A stretch of DNA of 64,000 nucleotides from Rhizobium jaguaris (lineage in GTDB: Bacteria > Pseudomonadota > Alphaproteobacteria > Rhizobiales > Rhizobiaceae), in the NCBI RefSeq assembly GCF_003627755.1, contig NZ_CP032694.1, forward strand, positions 549,501 through 613,500, written 5' to 3'. Each line of letters opens with the position of its first letter. The first letter of the stretch is position 1. The position numbers and the translations under genes are program-made. Shown here piece after piece: positions 1-7,671 of the stretch. The notes below the pieces were generated by a model, which saw only the letters and a list, made by a program, of their open reading frames with translations, was not told where the DNA came from and made no database searches.

Positions 1-173
1 AGGGACGGAGGCACCGCAATTGCCTCCGGTGTCTCGGCGAGATCGAGCAGCGTCCCGTCGATATCGAGGAACAGTGCCCATTCCTGAGGATACAATGAGA
101 GTGCGGTGAGCGCCGGCTCATTCGGCGGCGCTGGTTCGGCTTCACCCTGTTCGGGCTGTTCCTTGTAAGTCAT
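1..173 (-). CDS. otsB: Trehalose-6-phosphate phosphatase, N-terminal part (runs off the window)
   Basis: The first 57 codons are present; the rest lies beyond base 1. After a short acidic, proline-rich leader the protein reads WALFLDIDGTLLDLAETP. This is HAD-phosphatase motif I (DxDGT/L), with the nucleophilic Asp of the LFLDIDG segment, and it is typical of OtsB. The enzyme dephosphorylates trehalose-6-phosphate from OtsA in osmoprotectant synthesis in the cytoplasm. The ATG at 173 is the only start before the motif; its Shine-Dalgarno is weak. Other sugar-phosphate HAD enzymes share motif I, so the symbol rests on this segment alone. Confidence 0.75.
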   Translation of the reverse strand, partial: MTYKEQPEQGEAEPAPPNEPALTALSLYPQEWALFLDIDGTLLDLAETPEAIAVPPS

Positions 174-282
174 GGGGGGTAGCTATGGCACGCTTTTCGT
201 TCGGCAAGAGAAAAACGATCACAACAAAGTTTATTCCGGGCACAACAACCCGAACTATCGCAAAATCAGCAACCGATAGATG

Positions 283-310
283 CAAAAAAGGGCCGCCCGA
301 AGCGACCCTT
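283..310 (-). terminator. Hairpin followed by T tract (minus strand)
   Basis: On the minus strand AAGGGTCGC, a short TTCG-type loop and GCGGCCCTT form an imperfect stem directly followed by six T. It would end transcripts coming from about 440 toward otsB, so it supports a short transcript starting near the 459-486 palindrome. Confidence 0.5.
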
Positions 311-366
311 CCATGAGTTTTGGCCCGTAACTGGCCTGAAGCGCAAGACGCCTCCGGAAGGCTTGA

Positions 367-441
367 TCAGAGCGAGGGCTGCCTCGCAACGCTCACAACC
401 ATTTCCATGCCTGTTACGCGGACCGAAATCTCACTAGACAT
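367..441 (-). CDS. Possible 24-residue small ORF or leader peptide
   Basis: Minus-strand ATG at 441 preceded by GGAAGGTGA at good spacing, open for 24 codons (begins MSSEISVRVTGMEM, ends at TGA 369-367). It lies between a palindromic operator-like site (459-486) and a terminator-like hairpin (283-310), an arrangement expected of a short regulated transcript. I know no homologue. The TGM plus a Cys-x-x-Cys in another frame recalls a heavy-metal-binding domain, but the match is too short to use. Could be fortuitous. Confidence 0.2.
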   Translation of the reverse strand: MSSEISVRVTGMEMVVSVARQPSL

Positions 442-458
442 TGGATCACCTTCCTTTC

Positions 459-486
459 GTTACGTTGACGATATGCCTAACGTAAC
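459..486. promoter_or_regulatory. Perfect 8-bp-arm palindrome, putative operator
   Basis: GTTACGTT, 12 bases, AACGTAAC: a perfect inverted repeat lying about 18 bp upstream of the 24-codon ORF on the minus strand. Arm length and spacing suit a dimeric repressor site (TetR, MarR or LuxR type). The cognate regulator is not identifiable here. Confidence 0.45.
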
Positions 487-550
487 TCAAATTTCGTCGA
501 ATTCAAGAGCCTATACATGAGGGATGCTTCACTCTTCGTGTCGTATTGAA

Positions 551-577
551 ACGCAAAAGTTCGTTCAACTTTTGCGT
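551..577. promoter_or_regulatory. Perfect 11-bp-arm inverted repeat
   Basis: ACGCAAAAGTT, five bases, AACTTTTGCGT. All 11 pairs match. It could be an operator or an RNA hairpin; no T tract follows on the plus strand, so a plus-strand terminator is unlikely. It is about 230 bp before the amidotransferase start. Confidence 0.4.
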
Positions 578-805
578 GAGTTATGCAGCGAGAGGCCCAA
601 TAGCCGCTTCAAAGCAGGCATGTTCACAGAAGAATAATGCTGCAACGCCAAAATGTGATCGGACGGCGTGTCAAATATCTGTCACCTTCTCGGCTCAATC
701 CCTGGCAAATTAAGAGTTTATTACCTATTCCGCACGAACAATCGTCCTTGATTTTGACATTCTCCCGCGGGACAGGAAGCGAGCGGGAATTGGAGCGAAA
801 GACGC

Positions 806-1621
806 ATGTGTCGCTGGGCAGCCTATCGTGGAGACCCCCTCTATCTGGAGGAGCTGGTGTCTTCACCCGCCCACTCCCTGATCGAACAATCGCACTGTGC
901 CACGCGCGCTAAGACCGCGACCAACGGCGACGGATTCGGCATCGCCTGGTATGGCGACCGGCCGGAGCCGGGCCGCTATCGCGATATCCTCCCGGCCTGG
1001 TCCGATTGCAATCTCAAGAGCCTCGCGCGGCAGATCCGCTCGCCGCTCTTTCTGGCCCACGTCCGCGCCGCGACCGGCGGCGGCACGCGTCGCGACAATT
1101 GCCATCCCTTTGTGCATGAGAACTGGTCCTTCCAGCATAATGGCCAGATCTCCAATTTCGACCGCTTGCGCCGCCCGATGGAATCCATGCTCGATGATCG
1201 GTTGTTTCACGCCCGCGGCGGCACGACCGATTCCGAGCTTCTATTCCTGCTGGCACTGCAGTTCGGTCTTGCGGCCAATCCGGTTGCGGCGATCTCGGAG
1301 ACCATCAGCTTCGTCGAGGGCCTATCCGCCCATCTGATCGGTTCGGCGCTGGTGCGCTTCACGGCCGCTTTTTCCGATGGAAAGGCGCTGTATGCGGTGC
1401 GCTACGCCACAGACCGTAAGGCGCCTACGCTTTATGCCTCGCCTGTCGGCATCGGCTATTGCCTTGTATCCGAGCCGCTGAACGACGATGTCGATGCCTG
1501 GACGGAAATTCCGGACGGCAGCAGCGTGTTGATCGACGATATGGGCGTCCACATCACGCCCTTCCAGCCGGAAAAGCGCGCATCTGCCGAGCCGCAGACA
1601 TCTGCCGCTATTCCTGCTTGA
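806..1621 (+). CDS. Class II glutamine amidotransferase (YafJ/GATase_4-like)
   Basis: 271 residues starting MCRWAAY. Removal of Met1 exposes Cys2, the N-terminal nucleophile of class II (Ntn) amidotransferases. RSPLFLAHVRAATGG (about 80-95) and the HPFVHENWSFQHNGQI segment (about 100-115) are the arginine and Asn-Gly elements of the glutamine site. There is no synthetase or phosphoribosyltransferase domain, so it is a stand-alone glutaminase-fold protein like YafJ/EgtC; its acceptor is unknown. EgtC, the hydrolase of ergothioneine synthesis, is in the same broad family, but no egtB/egtD neighbours are present, so that role is not supported. Its last 14 bases overlap the end of convergent coaBC. 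Confidence 0.85.
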   Translation: MCRWAAYRGDPLYLEELVSSPAHSLIEQSHCATRAKTATNGDGFGIAWYGDRPEPGRYRDILPAWSDCNLKSLARQIRSPLFLAHVRAATGGGTRRDNCHPFVHENWSFQHNGQISNFDRLRRPMESMLDDRLFHARGGTTDSELLFLLALQFGLAANPVAAISETISFVEGLSAHLIGSALVRFTAAFSDGKALYAVRYATDRKAPTLYASPVGIGYCLVSEPLNDDVDAWTEIPDGSSVLIDDMGVHITPFQPEKRASAEPQTSAAIPA

Positions 1622-2819
1622 ATTGTTCGGCGATCAAAGCCGCCAGACGCGCCGCCACTTCATCCTTCTCAAGATCCGGCCATTGTTCCACGCCGTCATG
1701 GCGGATGAGTTTCACGCTGTTGCGCATGCCGCCCATGATGCCGGTTGCCGGCGAGACATCATTGGCGACGATCATGTCCGCGCCCTTGCGATCCAGTTTC
1801 GCCCGGGCATTCGCCTCCACATCCTGCGTTTCGGCGGCAAAACCGATGACGAGCTTCGGCCGCTGCGTGTGGTGGCCGACGGTTTTCAGGATGTCGGGAT
1901 TTTCGGTAAGCGCCAGCGTCGGAATGGATTCGCCCGGATGTTTCTTGATTTTCTGATCGGCGGCGGAGGCCACGCGCCAATCAGCAACAGCCGCGACCAT
2001 CACGGCGATATCGGCAGGAAGCGCGCAAAGCACGGCATCGCGCATCTCTTCCGCCCGCTCGACATGAACGACATGCACGCCCATAGGATCGGGAATGGAG
2101 ACAGGCCCGGATACGAGCGTGACGTCGGCGCCGAGGGCCGCGAGTGCTGCAGCGATGGCATGGCCTTGGCGGCCGGAGGAACGGTTGGCGATATAGCGCA
2201 CCGGGTCGATCGGCTCATGCGTCGGACCCGAGGTGACGACGGCCTTTCTGCCGGCGAGCGGCCTTGCACCGTCGTCCAGCCGCATCTCGACGGCAGCGAC
2301 GATCTCCAGAGGTTCGGCCATGCGGCCGGTGCCAGCTTCCTTGCTCTCGGCCATTTCGCCTGACATCGGGCCAACGAAGCGGATGCCGTCGCCCCTCAAC
2401 GTCTCGATATTGCGCTTTGTCGCCGGATGCGCCCACATCTTCGGATTCATGGTGGGCGCTGCGAGCACGGGCCGGTCGGTCGCGAGCAGCACGGTCGATG
2501 CAAGGTCGTCCGCCAGACCGTTCGCCATCTTGGCCAGGAGATCGGCGGTCGCTGGCGCGATCAGCACAAGGTCGCAATCGCGCGCCAGTCTGATATGGCC
2601 GACGTCCTGTTCGTCCTGTCGGGAAAACAGGTCGGTGAAGACATGCTCCGCGGCCAGGGCGCCGACAGCAAGCGGTGTGATGAATTGCTGTGCCCCCGAC
2701 GTCATGATCGGACGGACGCTTGCGCCGCGCTCGCGCAGCCGCCGAATGAGGTCGAGGCTCTTATAGGCCGCGATGCCGCCGGAAATGATGAGAAGGATGC
2801 GTTTTCCCGCGAGAACCAT
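1608..2819 (-). CDS. coaBC: Bifunctional phosphopantothenoylcysteine decarboxylase / phosphopantothenate-cysteine ligase
   Basis: 403 residues, the usual length. The N-terminal CoaC flavoprotein half begins with ILLIISGGIAAYKSLDLIRRL and carries the PXMNXXMW signature as APTMNPKMW near residue 120. The C-terminal CoaB half has the Rossmann-like GPTHEPIDPVRYIANRSSG and a late GGMRNSVKLI segment with the conserved Lys. It converts 4'-phosphopantothenate and cysteine (with CTP) to 4'-phosphopantetheine in CoA synthesis. The gene is convergent with the amidotransferase (14-nt overlap). In many rhizobia I expect it next to ubiB; here about 17 kb of accessory DNA separates them. Confidence 0.96.
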   Translation of the reverse strand: MVLAGKRILLIISGGIAAYKSLDLIRRLRERGASVRPIMTSGAQQFITPLAVGALAAEHVFTDLFSRQDEQDVGHIRLARDCDLVLIAPATADLLAKMANGLADDLASTVLLATDRPVLAAPTMNPKMWAHPATKRNIETLRGDGIRFVGPMSGEMAESKEAGTGRMAEPLEIVAAVEMRLDDGARPLAGRKAVVTSGPTHEPIDPVRYIANRSSGRQGHAIAAALAALGADVTLVSGPVSIPDPMGVHVVHVERAEEMRDAVLCALPADIAVMVAAVADWRVASAADQKIKKHPGESIPTLALTENPDILKTVGHHTQRPKLVIGFAAETQDVEANARAKLDRKGADMIVANDVSPATGIMGGMRNSVKLIRHDGVEQWPDLEKDEVAARLAALIAEQFKQE

Positions 2820-2894
2820 GGCCCGAACCCGTCGCTTGTTTTTATGGTCAAGAACCTAAGCTTTTGGCACACAATAGGCAATCGGCAGCGGTGG

Positions 2895-3803
2895 TCAGCC
2901 GAGAATGTCAACGCAGAAGTCGATGAAGGCGCGCACCTTTGCCGGCACATGGTGGCGGGACGGGTAAAAGGCGTAAAGCGGGTAGAGTTCGTCCTTCCAG
3001 TCCGGAAAAAGGTCGACAAGCTCTCCACGGTCCAGAAAGTCCGTAATGCCGAGCGTGAAGACCTGAGCGATACCGAGACCCGCAAGGCAGGTTCCCAACG
3101 TCGTTCCGGCATCATTGACCAATATGCGGCCGCGCGTTTCGACCGGGATGACTTTGTGCCCGTGCCGGAATTCCCACTCGAATGCGCGCCCGGTGCTCGG
3201 ATCCTGATAGTGGATGCAGAGATGGTTCGCGACATCGGCCGGCGTTTTCGGCCGGCCATAACGCTCGATATAGGCTGGAGCCGCGACGGTGACCACACGG
3301 GTTTCGAGAAGCAACCGGGCAATCAGCGATGTCTGCGGCGGTTCGCCGAAGCGCAGGGCGACATCTATGCCGTCGGCCACAAGGTCCCCGATCTCGTTGC
3401 GGGTCAGGATCTCGATCTGCAGGTCGGGATAGCGGTCGAGGAAAGCGCCGAGGCGCGGCGCCAATAAAAGGCGGGAAAAATAGGGATCGACATTGATGCG
3501 CAAGCGGCCGCGCACGGACTGGGCGACGCCGGCTACCGTCGTCGCGGCCTCCTCGATGCCGCTGAGAAGCGGCACCACCTGCTCGTAAAACCGCGCGCCG
3601 TCATCGGTCAGCCGCAACGCCCGCGTCGTGCGGTCCAGCAGGCGCACGCCGATCCGGGCCTCCAACCGCGAGACCGCTCGGCTGACTCCCGATGGCGTGA
3701 GACCGAGCACCTCTGCGCCCCGTACGAAGCTGCCGCCTTCCACAACGGCCATCAACACGCTGACACCGTTCAGCAATCGTCCGTCGAACATCGTCCCATC
3801 CAT
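2895..3803 (-). CDS. LysR-family transcriptional regulator
   Basis: 302 residues. An N-terminal winged helix-turn-helix (about 10-70, with the GGSFVRGAEVLGLTPSGVSRAVSRLEARIG pattern split over helix 2 and 3) is followed by a LysR substrate domain (about 95-300). The ISxVNDAGTT-type and CLAGLGIAQVF segments resemble the CrgA/DmlR-like branch. The ATG at 3803 has GACGGAAAA just upstream. It lies downstream of and in the same direction as two SDR genes, which suggests but does not prove that it controls them. The effector is unknown. Confidence 0.9.
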   Translation of the reverse strand: MDGTMFDGRLLNGVSVLMAVVEGGSFVRGAEVLGLTPSGVSRAVSRLEARIGVRLLDRTTRALRLTDDGARFYEQVVPLLSGIEEAATTVAGVAQSVRGRLRINVDPYFSRLLLAPRLGAFLDRYPDLQIEILTRNEIGDLVADGIDVALRFGEPPQTSLIARLLLETRVVTVAAPAYIERYGRPKTPADVANHLCIHYQDPSTGRAFEWEFRHGHKVIPVETRGRILVNDAGTTLGTCLAGLGIAQVFTLGITDFLDRGELVDLFPDWKDELYPLYAFYPSRHHVPAKVRAFIDFCVDILG

Positions 3804-3921
3804 GATTTTCCGTCAGCAATCATGAGGCGGCCGCACATTTCAGTCAAAGTCTTTTGAATACGGAAAGGCCGCGGAGGGGGAGGGCTCTGCGGCCTTTCTT
3901 CAGTCACTCTGGGTTTGGACC

Positions 3922-4662
3922 TCAGAGATTGCTCATGCCGCCGTCGATGACCAGTTCGCTGCCGACGATATAGGCGGCTTCATCAGAGGCGAGGAAGACG
4001 ATCGTCTTGGCGACTTCGCTCGGGTCGCCGAACCGTCCGACGGGGATCTGCGCCTGGATGCCGGCGGCCATCGCTTTAGCATCGGCTTCAGAATCGGCGA
4101 GCTTGCCGTAGAGCGGTGTGGCGATTGGGCCGGGGCTGACGGCGTTGACGCGAATGCCGCGGCCGATGAGTTCGCCGGACAATGTCTTGGCGAGTGTCAG
4201 CAAGGCGCCCTTGGTGAGCGAATAAACGCTGGAGTTCGGCATGCCGATATGGGCGTTGATCGAAGTGTTCAGCACGATCGAAGCAGGTTTCGAGAGAATC
4301 GGCAGCAGCGCCTGGATCAGGAAGAACGGACCCTTGACATTGATCGCGACCGACTTGTCGAAAGCGGCTTCGCTCCATTGCTCGAGCGGGCCGAATTCGG
4401 CAACGCCCGCATTGACGAAAAGAATATCGAGATGGCCGAAAGCATTCTTCTCGGCATCCGCGACCACCTTCTGGCCGTCGATGTTGCCGGCATCGGCCTG
4501 GATGACCAGCGCCTTGTCTCCAAGTGCGGCGCGCGCCGCTTCGATACCGGCGGCGCTGCTGCCCGTGACGGCGACGCGGGCGCCTTCGGCGATGAATTGG
4601 CGGGCGGTTTCCAGACCGATACCGCTGGTGCCGCCGGTGATGAGAGCCGTCTTGTTCTGCAA
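3922..4662 (-). CDS. Short-chain dehydrogenase/reductase (classical SDR)
   Basis: 246 residues. The NAD(P) motif TGGTSGIG lies at about 9-16, NAG near 86, the catalytic Ser near 134-140 and YSLTK (Tyr-x-x-x-Lys) near 152; the C-terminus has the usual FLASDEAAYIVGSELVIDGG. The only canonical start is TTG at 4662. The strong GAGGAAA ribosome site is five to six bases before an in-frame ATC 12 codon-bases further upstream, so the true start may be non-canonical. It lies in tandem with the SDR at 4809-5573. Substrate not inferable; related to 'oxidoreductase YkvO-like' SDRs. Confidence 0.88.
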   Translation of the reverse strand: MQNKTALITGGTSGIGLETARQFIAEGARVAVTGSSAAGIEAARAALGDKALVIQADAGNIDGQKVVADAEKNAFGHLDILFVNAGVAEFGPLEQWSEAAFDKSVAINVKGPFFLIQALLPILSKPASIVLNTSINAHIGMPNSSVYSLTKGALLTLAKTLSGELIGRGIRVNAVSPGPIATPLYGKLADSEADAKAMAAGIQAQIPVGRFGDPSEVAKTIVFLASDEAAYIVGSELVIDGGMSNL

Positions 4663-4808
4663 GCGTGATGTGATGAATTTCCTCTGAATCCGGTTGGTTG
4701 GTTGTAGCCGTTCTATAGTCTGAGTGTGCAGTGAAAAGGGTGGCGCGATAATCCGGTCCCTTTAGAAAGGATCGTCAAGCGAAGGCGGATAATCGCGCCG
4801 CAGGTTGC

Positions 4809-5573
4809 TTACGTGCGAGTGATCGAAGCGCCGCCATCGACCAGCGATGCAGTGCCGGAGACAAAGCTCGCATCGTCGGAGGCGAGGTAGAGAACCGAGC
4901 GGGCAACCTCGTCAGGACCGGCGACACGCTTCAGCGCATGCAGATTGGTGACAAAGCCCTGCTTGTCGGGGGTATCGTTCATCTCGCGATACATGTCGGT
5001 ATCGACAGCACCCGGCAGCACGGCATTGACGCGCACATTCTGCGGGCCGAATTCGGCTGCCAGTGCCTGGGTCAGGCCGATCAGGCCGGACTTGCTGGCG
5101 GCATAGGCGGCAACACCGGGGAAGGCAAAGCTGTAGCCTACAAAGGTCGAAGTGAAGATCACCGAACCGCCGCCATGCTTGACCATTTCGCCGATCTGGT
5201 GCTTTGCGGCAAGGAACGAAGCGGTGAGATTGATCGTCAGCGCTTCGGCAAAACCTGCTTCCGAGACCTCAGTGCTGGGGCCGGCTTCGCCCAGTATGCC
5301 GGCATTGTTGAAGGCGATGTCGAGTTTGCCGTAGCGCTCGACAGCCAGGGCGACCAACGCCTTGTGATAATCTTCCGAACGCACGTCGCCGGCAAGCGCT
5401 GCGGCCTCGCCGCCTGCGTCCTTGATTTCAGCGACCAGGCTTTGCAATTCAGGCGCGCGGCGTGCGCCGACGATGACCTTGGCGCCTTCGGCAGCGAAGA
5501 GTTTGGCTGTAGCGCGGCCGATGCCGGAACTGGCGCCGGTGACGATTGCGACTTTTCCATTCAAGCGATTCAT
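4809..5573 (-). CDS. Short-chain dehydrogenase/reductase (classical SDR)
   Basis: 254 residues. TGASSGIGRA (about 13-22) binds the NAD(P) dinucleotide, NNAG is near 90, the catalytic Ser lies in IFTSTFVG and the YAASK motif gives Tyr/Lys near 157-161; the tail reads LYLASDDASFVSGTASLVDGG. The ATG at 5573 has AGGAGATGGAACA before it, a good ribosome site. It is divergent from the LysR at 5693 across 119 bp, the classical arrangement for a LysR and its target. It is followed on the same strand by a second SDR 147 bp away. The substrate cannot be told from sequence. Confidence 0.9.
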   Translation of the reverse strand: MNRLNGKVAIVTGASSGIGRATAKLFAAEGAKVIVGARRAPELQSLVAEIKDAGGEAAALAGDVRSEDYHKALVALAVERYGKLDIAFNNAGILGEAGPSTEVSEAGFAEALTINLTASFLAAKHQIGEMVKHGGGSVIFTSTFVGYSFAFPGVAAYAASKSGLIGLTQALAAEFGPQNVRVNAVLPGAVDTDMYREMNDTPDKQGFVTNLHALKRVAGPDEVARSVLYLASDDASFVSGTASLVDGGASITRT

Positions 5574-5692
5574 TGTTCCATCTCCTGTGCGAGGACGTGT
5601 CTGTTGTTCCGTCCGATGCGCAGAGAATGGTGTTTTTCGATCGTTCGGATTAGTCTTTAAATCATGGAACTCGAATTCGGGATTGCCGAACG

Positions 5693-6598
5693 ATGCTCAA
5701 GATTGAAGGAATCGCTGCTTTTGTGGCCGTTGCCGAAGCGGGGTCGGTTAGCGAAGCCGCCCGCCGCCTGCGTCTGTCGAAATCCGTCGTCAGCGAGCGG
5801 TTGGCGGAGATGGAGAAAACGCTCGGCGCCACGTTGCTGCATCGTACGACGCGTAAGCTGACCTTGACGGAAGATGGCCTCGCTTTCCTGGAGCGTGCAT
5901 CACGGATCGTACAAGAGGTGCGGGAGGCGGCGGCAGATTTGGCGGAAAGGCGGGGCACGCTGACGGGCTCCTTGCGCATCGCCGCCCCGGTCACCTTCGG
6001 CCGCATGCATCTCGGCCCGGCGCTCTATCCATTTTTGGCCGATCATCCCGAAATCGAGCTGACGCTCGATCTCGACGACCGCCGTGTCGACGCCTCCTCG
6101 GACGGCTATGACGCCATCGTCCGCCATGGGCCGATTGCCGATTCGCGCCTCGTTGCTTGGAAGCTCGCTCCCAGCCGCCGGCTTCTTGTCGCATCGCCGG
6201 ACTATCTCAGGGGCAACGGCATGCCGGCATCGCTGGCGGACCTCGGGGATCAGCGAGGCATATTCTACACCAACCGCGGTGTTGCCGATTGGCGGTTCCA
6301 GGGGCCGGACGGAGCCATCATCGTCAGAGGCAAGTTGGCGCTCGGCATCAACAATGGCGATATGTGTCGCGATGCTGCGATTGCAGGATTGGGCATTGCG
6401 CTGCTGCCGGCCTTCATTGTCGGTCCGGCGATCAATCAAGGACTGCTCGTCGAAATCGATGTCGGTTACAGGCCGGAAGTCGAATTCATCTTCATGGCGC
6501 ATCCCGAGGGGCGCAATCCCTCCGCAAAGCTGCGCGCCATCGCCGATCATCTGAAGAAGACATTCGGCGATCCGCCCTATTGGGACCCTGCTGGATAG
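5693..6598 (+). CDS. LysR-family transcriptional regulator
   Basis: 301 residues: LysR helix-turn-helix at about 1-60 (AEAGSVSEAARRLRLSKSVVSERLAEME) and an effector-binding domain typical of the CrgA/DmlR group (LRIAAPVTFGRMHLGPAL near 95). It is transcribed away from the SDR at 4809-5573, its most likely target. Its stop codon is three bases before a RIME-like repeat. The effector is unknown. Confidence 0.9.
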   Translation: MLKIEGIAAFVAVAEAGSVSEAARRLRLSKSVVSERLAEMEKTLGATLLHRTTRKLTLTEDGLAFLERASRIVQEVREAAADLAERRGTLTGSLRIAAPVTFGRMHLGPALYPFLADHPEIELTLDLDDRRVDASSDGYDAIVRHGPIADSRLVAWKLAPSRRLLVASPDYLRGNGMPASLADLGDQRGIFYTNRGVADWRFQGPDGAIIVRGKLALGINNGDMCRDAAIAGLGIALLPAFIVGPAINQGLLVEIDVGYRPEVEFIFMAHPEGRNPSAKLRAIADHLKKTFGDPPYWDPAG

Positions 6599-6600
6599 TT

Positions 6601-6700
6601 AGAGCACTCCAGGAAAAGTGCGAAGCGGTTTTCCGTCCGGAATGCGTAAAAACAAAGGGATAGAGCGGGAATGCGTCTCCGTGAAACGCTGAGCCGCTCT
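6601..6700. repeat. RIME-like intergenic mosaic repeat, copy 1
   Basis: About 100 bp, starting AGAGCACTCCAGG and ending GCCGCTCT, with an internal GGAAAAG...GTTTTCC inverted repeat and outer AGAGC/GCTCT ends. Copies at 12095-12151 (partial) and 45103-45206 share the same core (CCAGGAAAAGTGCG then GGTTTTCCG). This resembles the Rhizobium-specific intergenic mosaic element. Its last two bases fall in the stop codon of the LysR gene at 6699. Confidence 0.8.
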
Positions 6701-7574
6701 AGGCGATCAGGCTCATCAGATTGGCGGCAACCGGCGAGCGCTGCGCCTTGAGGATGGCGAGCCCAAGCCGTGCCACGAGTGGCGGCCCGTCGATCGGGCG
6801 ATAGGCGACGCCGTCAAGCTTGATCTGGGCAATCGAGGCGGGAACGATGGAGACCCCGAGATTGGCGGCGACGAGATTGACGACGGAAGGAATCTGCGGC
6901 GCTTCCTGTGTCACCACCAATTCGAAACCGGCATCGCGGCAAGCGGCGACGATATCGTCATAGAGACTTAAACCCACCATGCGCGGGAAGAGAATGAAGG
7001 GCTCGTTCGCCAGGGCGGCAACCGGCACGCGATCCTTCGTTGCAAGCGGATGATTGGCGGGCAGCGCGATCAGCATCGGCTCGTCGGCGAAGCGCTTGAG
7101 CCGGACGTCGCGCGGGTCTTCGAGGCCGGGGCGAATGAAGACGGCGTCGATCTCGCCACGCATCAGCCGTTCCATCAGCGCATTGGTGTTCATCTCGGTC
7201 AGCGATAGCCGCACCTCCGGCCAGCGATTGCGGAATTCGCGAATGGTAGCGGTGACGATCGTGTTGAAGGCCGAGGATGCAGTGAAGCCGAGTGCCAGGC
7301 GGCCGATCTCGCCGCGATTGGCACGCTGGGCGGCAAGCTTCGCTTTTTCCGCCGCATCCACGGCGGCCTTGGCTTCCGCAAGAAAAGCCTGACCTGCCGC
7401 CGTCAGCTCCGCCCCATGCGGAACACGGTGAAACAGCATAGCGCCTACTTCGTTTTCGAGGTCGCGGATCTGCTGGCTGAGCGGCGGCTGGCCGATGCCG
7501 AGCTTGGCAGCGGCACGCGTGAAGTTTCCCGCTTCCGCCAATGCCAGAAAATAGCGGATATGACGGAGCTCCAT
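6699..7574 (-). CDS. LysR-family transcriptional regulator (BenM/CatR-like)
   Basis: 291 residues starting MELRHIRYFLALAEAGNFTRAA, the standard N-terminus of this LysR branch, with helix-turn-helix (about 18-60) and an effector domain to the end. A TTG four codons upstream is open, but GGAGAT sits correctly for the ATG at 7574 and would lie inside the longer form. It is divergent from the MFS exporter at 7672 with 97 bp between, including the quasi-palindrome TCCATATATTGGA (7607-7619), so it is probably the exporter's regulator. Its stop codon overlaps a RIME-like repeat. Confidence 0.9.
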   Translation of the reverse strand: MELRHIRYFLALAEAGNFTRAAAKLGIGQPPLSQQIRDLENEVGAMLFHRVPHGAELTAAGQAFLAEAKAAVDAAEKAKLAAQRANRGEIGRLALGFTASSAFNTIVTATIREFRNRWPEVRLSLTEMNTNALMERLMRGEIDAVFIRPGLEDPRDVRLKRFADEPMLIALPANHPLATKDRVPVAALANEPFILFPRMVGLSLYDDIVAACRDAGFELVVTQEAPQIPSVVNLVAANLGVSIVPASIAQIKLDGVAYRPIDGPPLVARLGLAILKAQRSPVAANLMSLIA

Positions 7575-7671
7575 CGTTATCTCCAAAACCTATTGAGATC
7601 ACCTGTTCCATATATTGGACTAATGAGGTGGGCCTGGCTAGATTTGACGGCAAGAAAGGTTGTGTGTCCCC

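Larger units (their letters stand above)
174..805. other. 632-bp intergenic region, no convincing gene
   Basis: This spacer separates divergent otsB and the amidotransferase gene. It contains a minus-strand hairpin with a T tract (283-310), an 8-bp-arm palindrome (459-486), a minus-strand 24-codon ORF with a good ribosome site (441 down to 367), and an 11-bp-arm inverted repeat (551-577). Other open frames here have no homology I recognise and poor codon bias. The amidotransferase promoter probably lies near 740-790. Confidence 0.5.

Noticed and set aside
310..441. Heavy-metal-associated (CopZ-like) domain gene
   Set aside because: TGM and a CxxC occur in two different frames, and the remaining sequence has no HMA features; too short to claim even as a pseudogene.
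806..1621. EgtC of ergothioneine biosynthesis
   Set aside because: Same broad fold as EgtC, but no egtA, egtB, egtD or egtE in the window; the coincidence with a degradation operon 10 kb away is not evidence.
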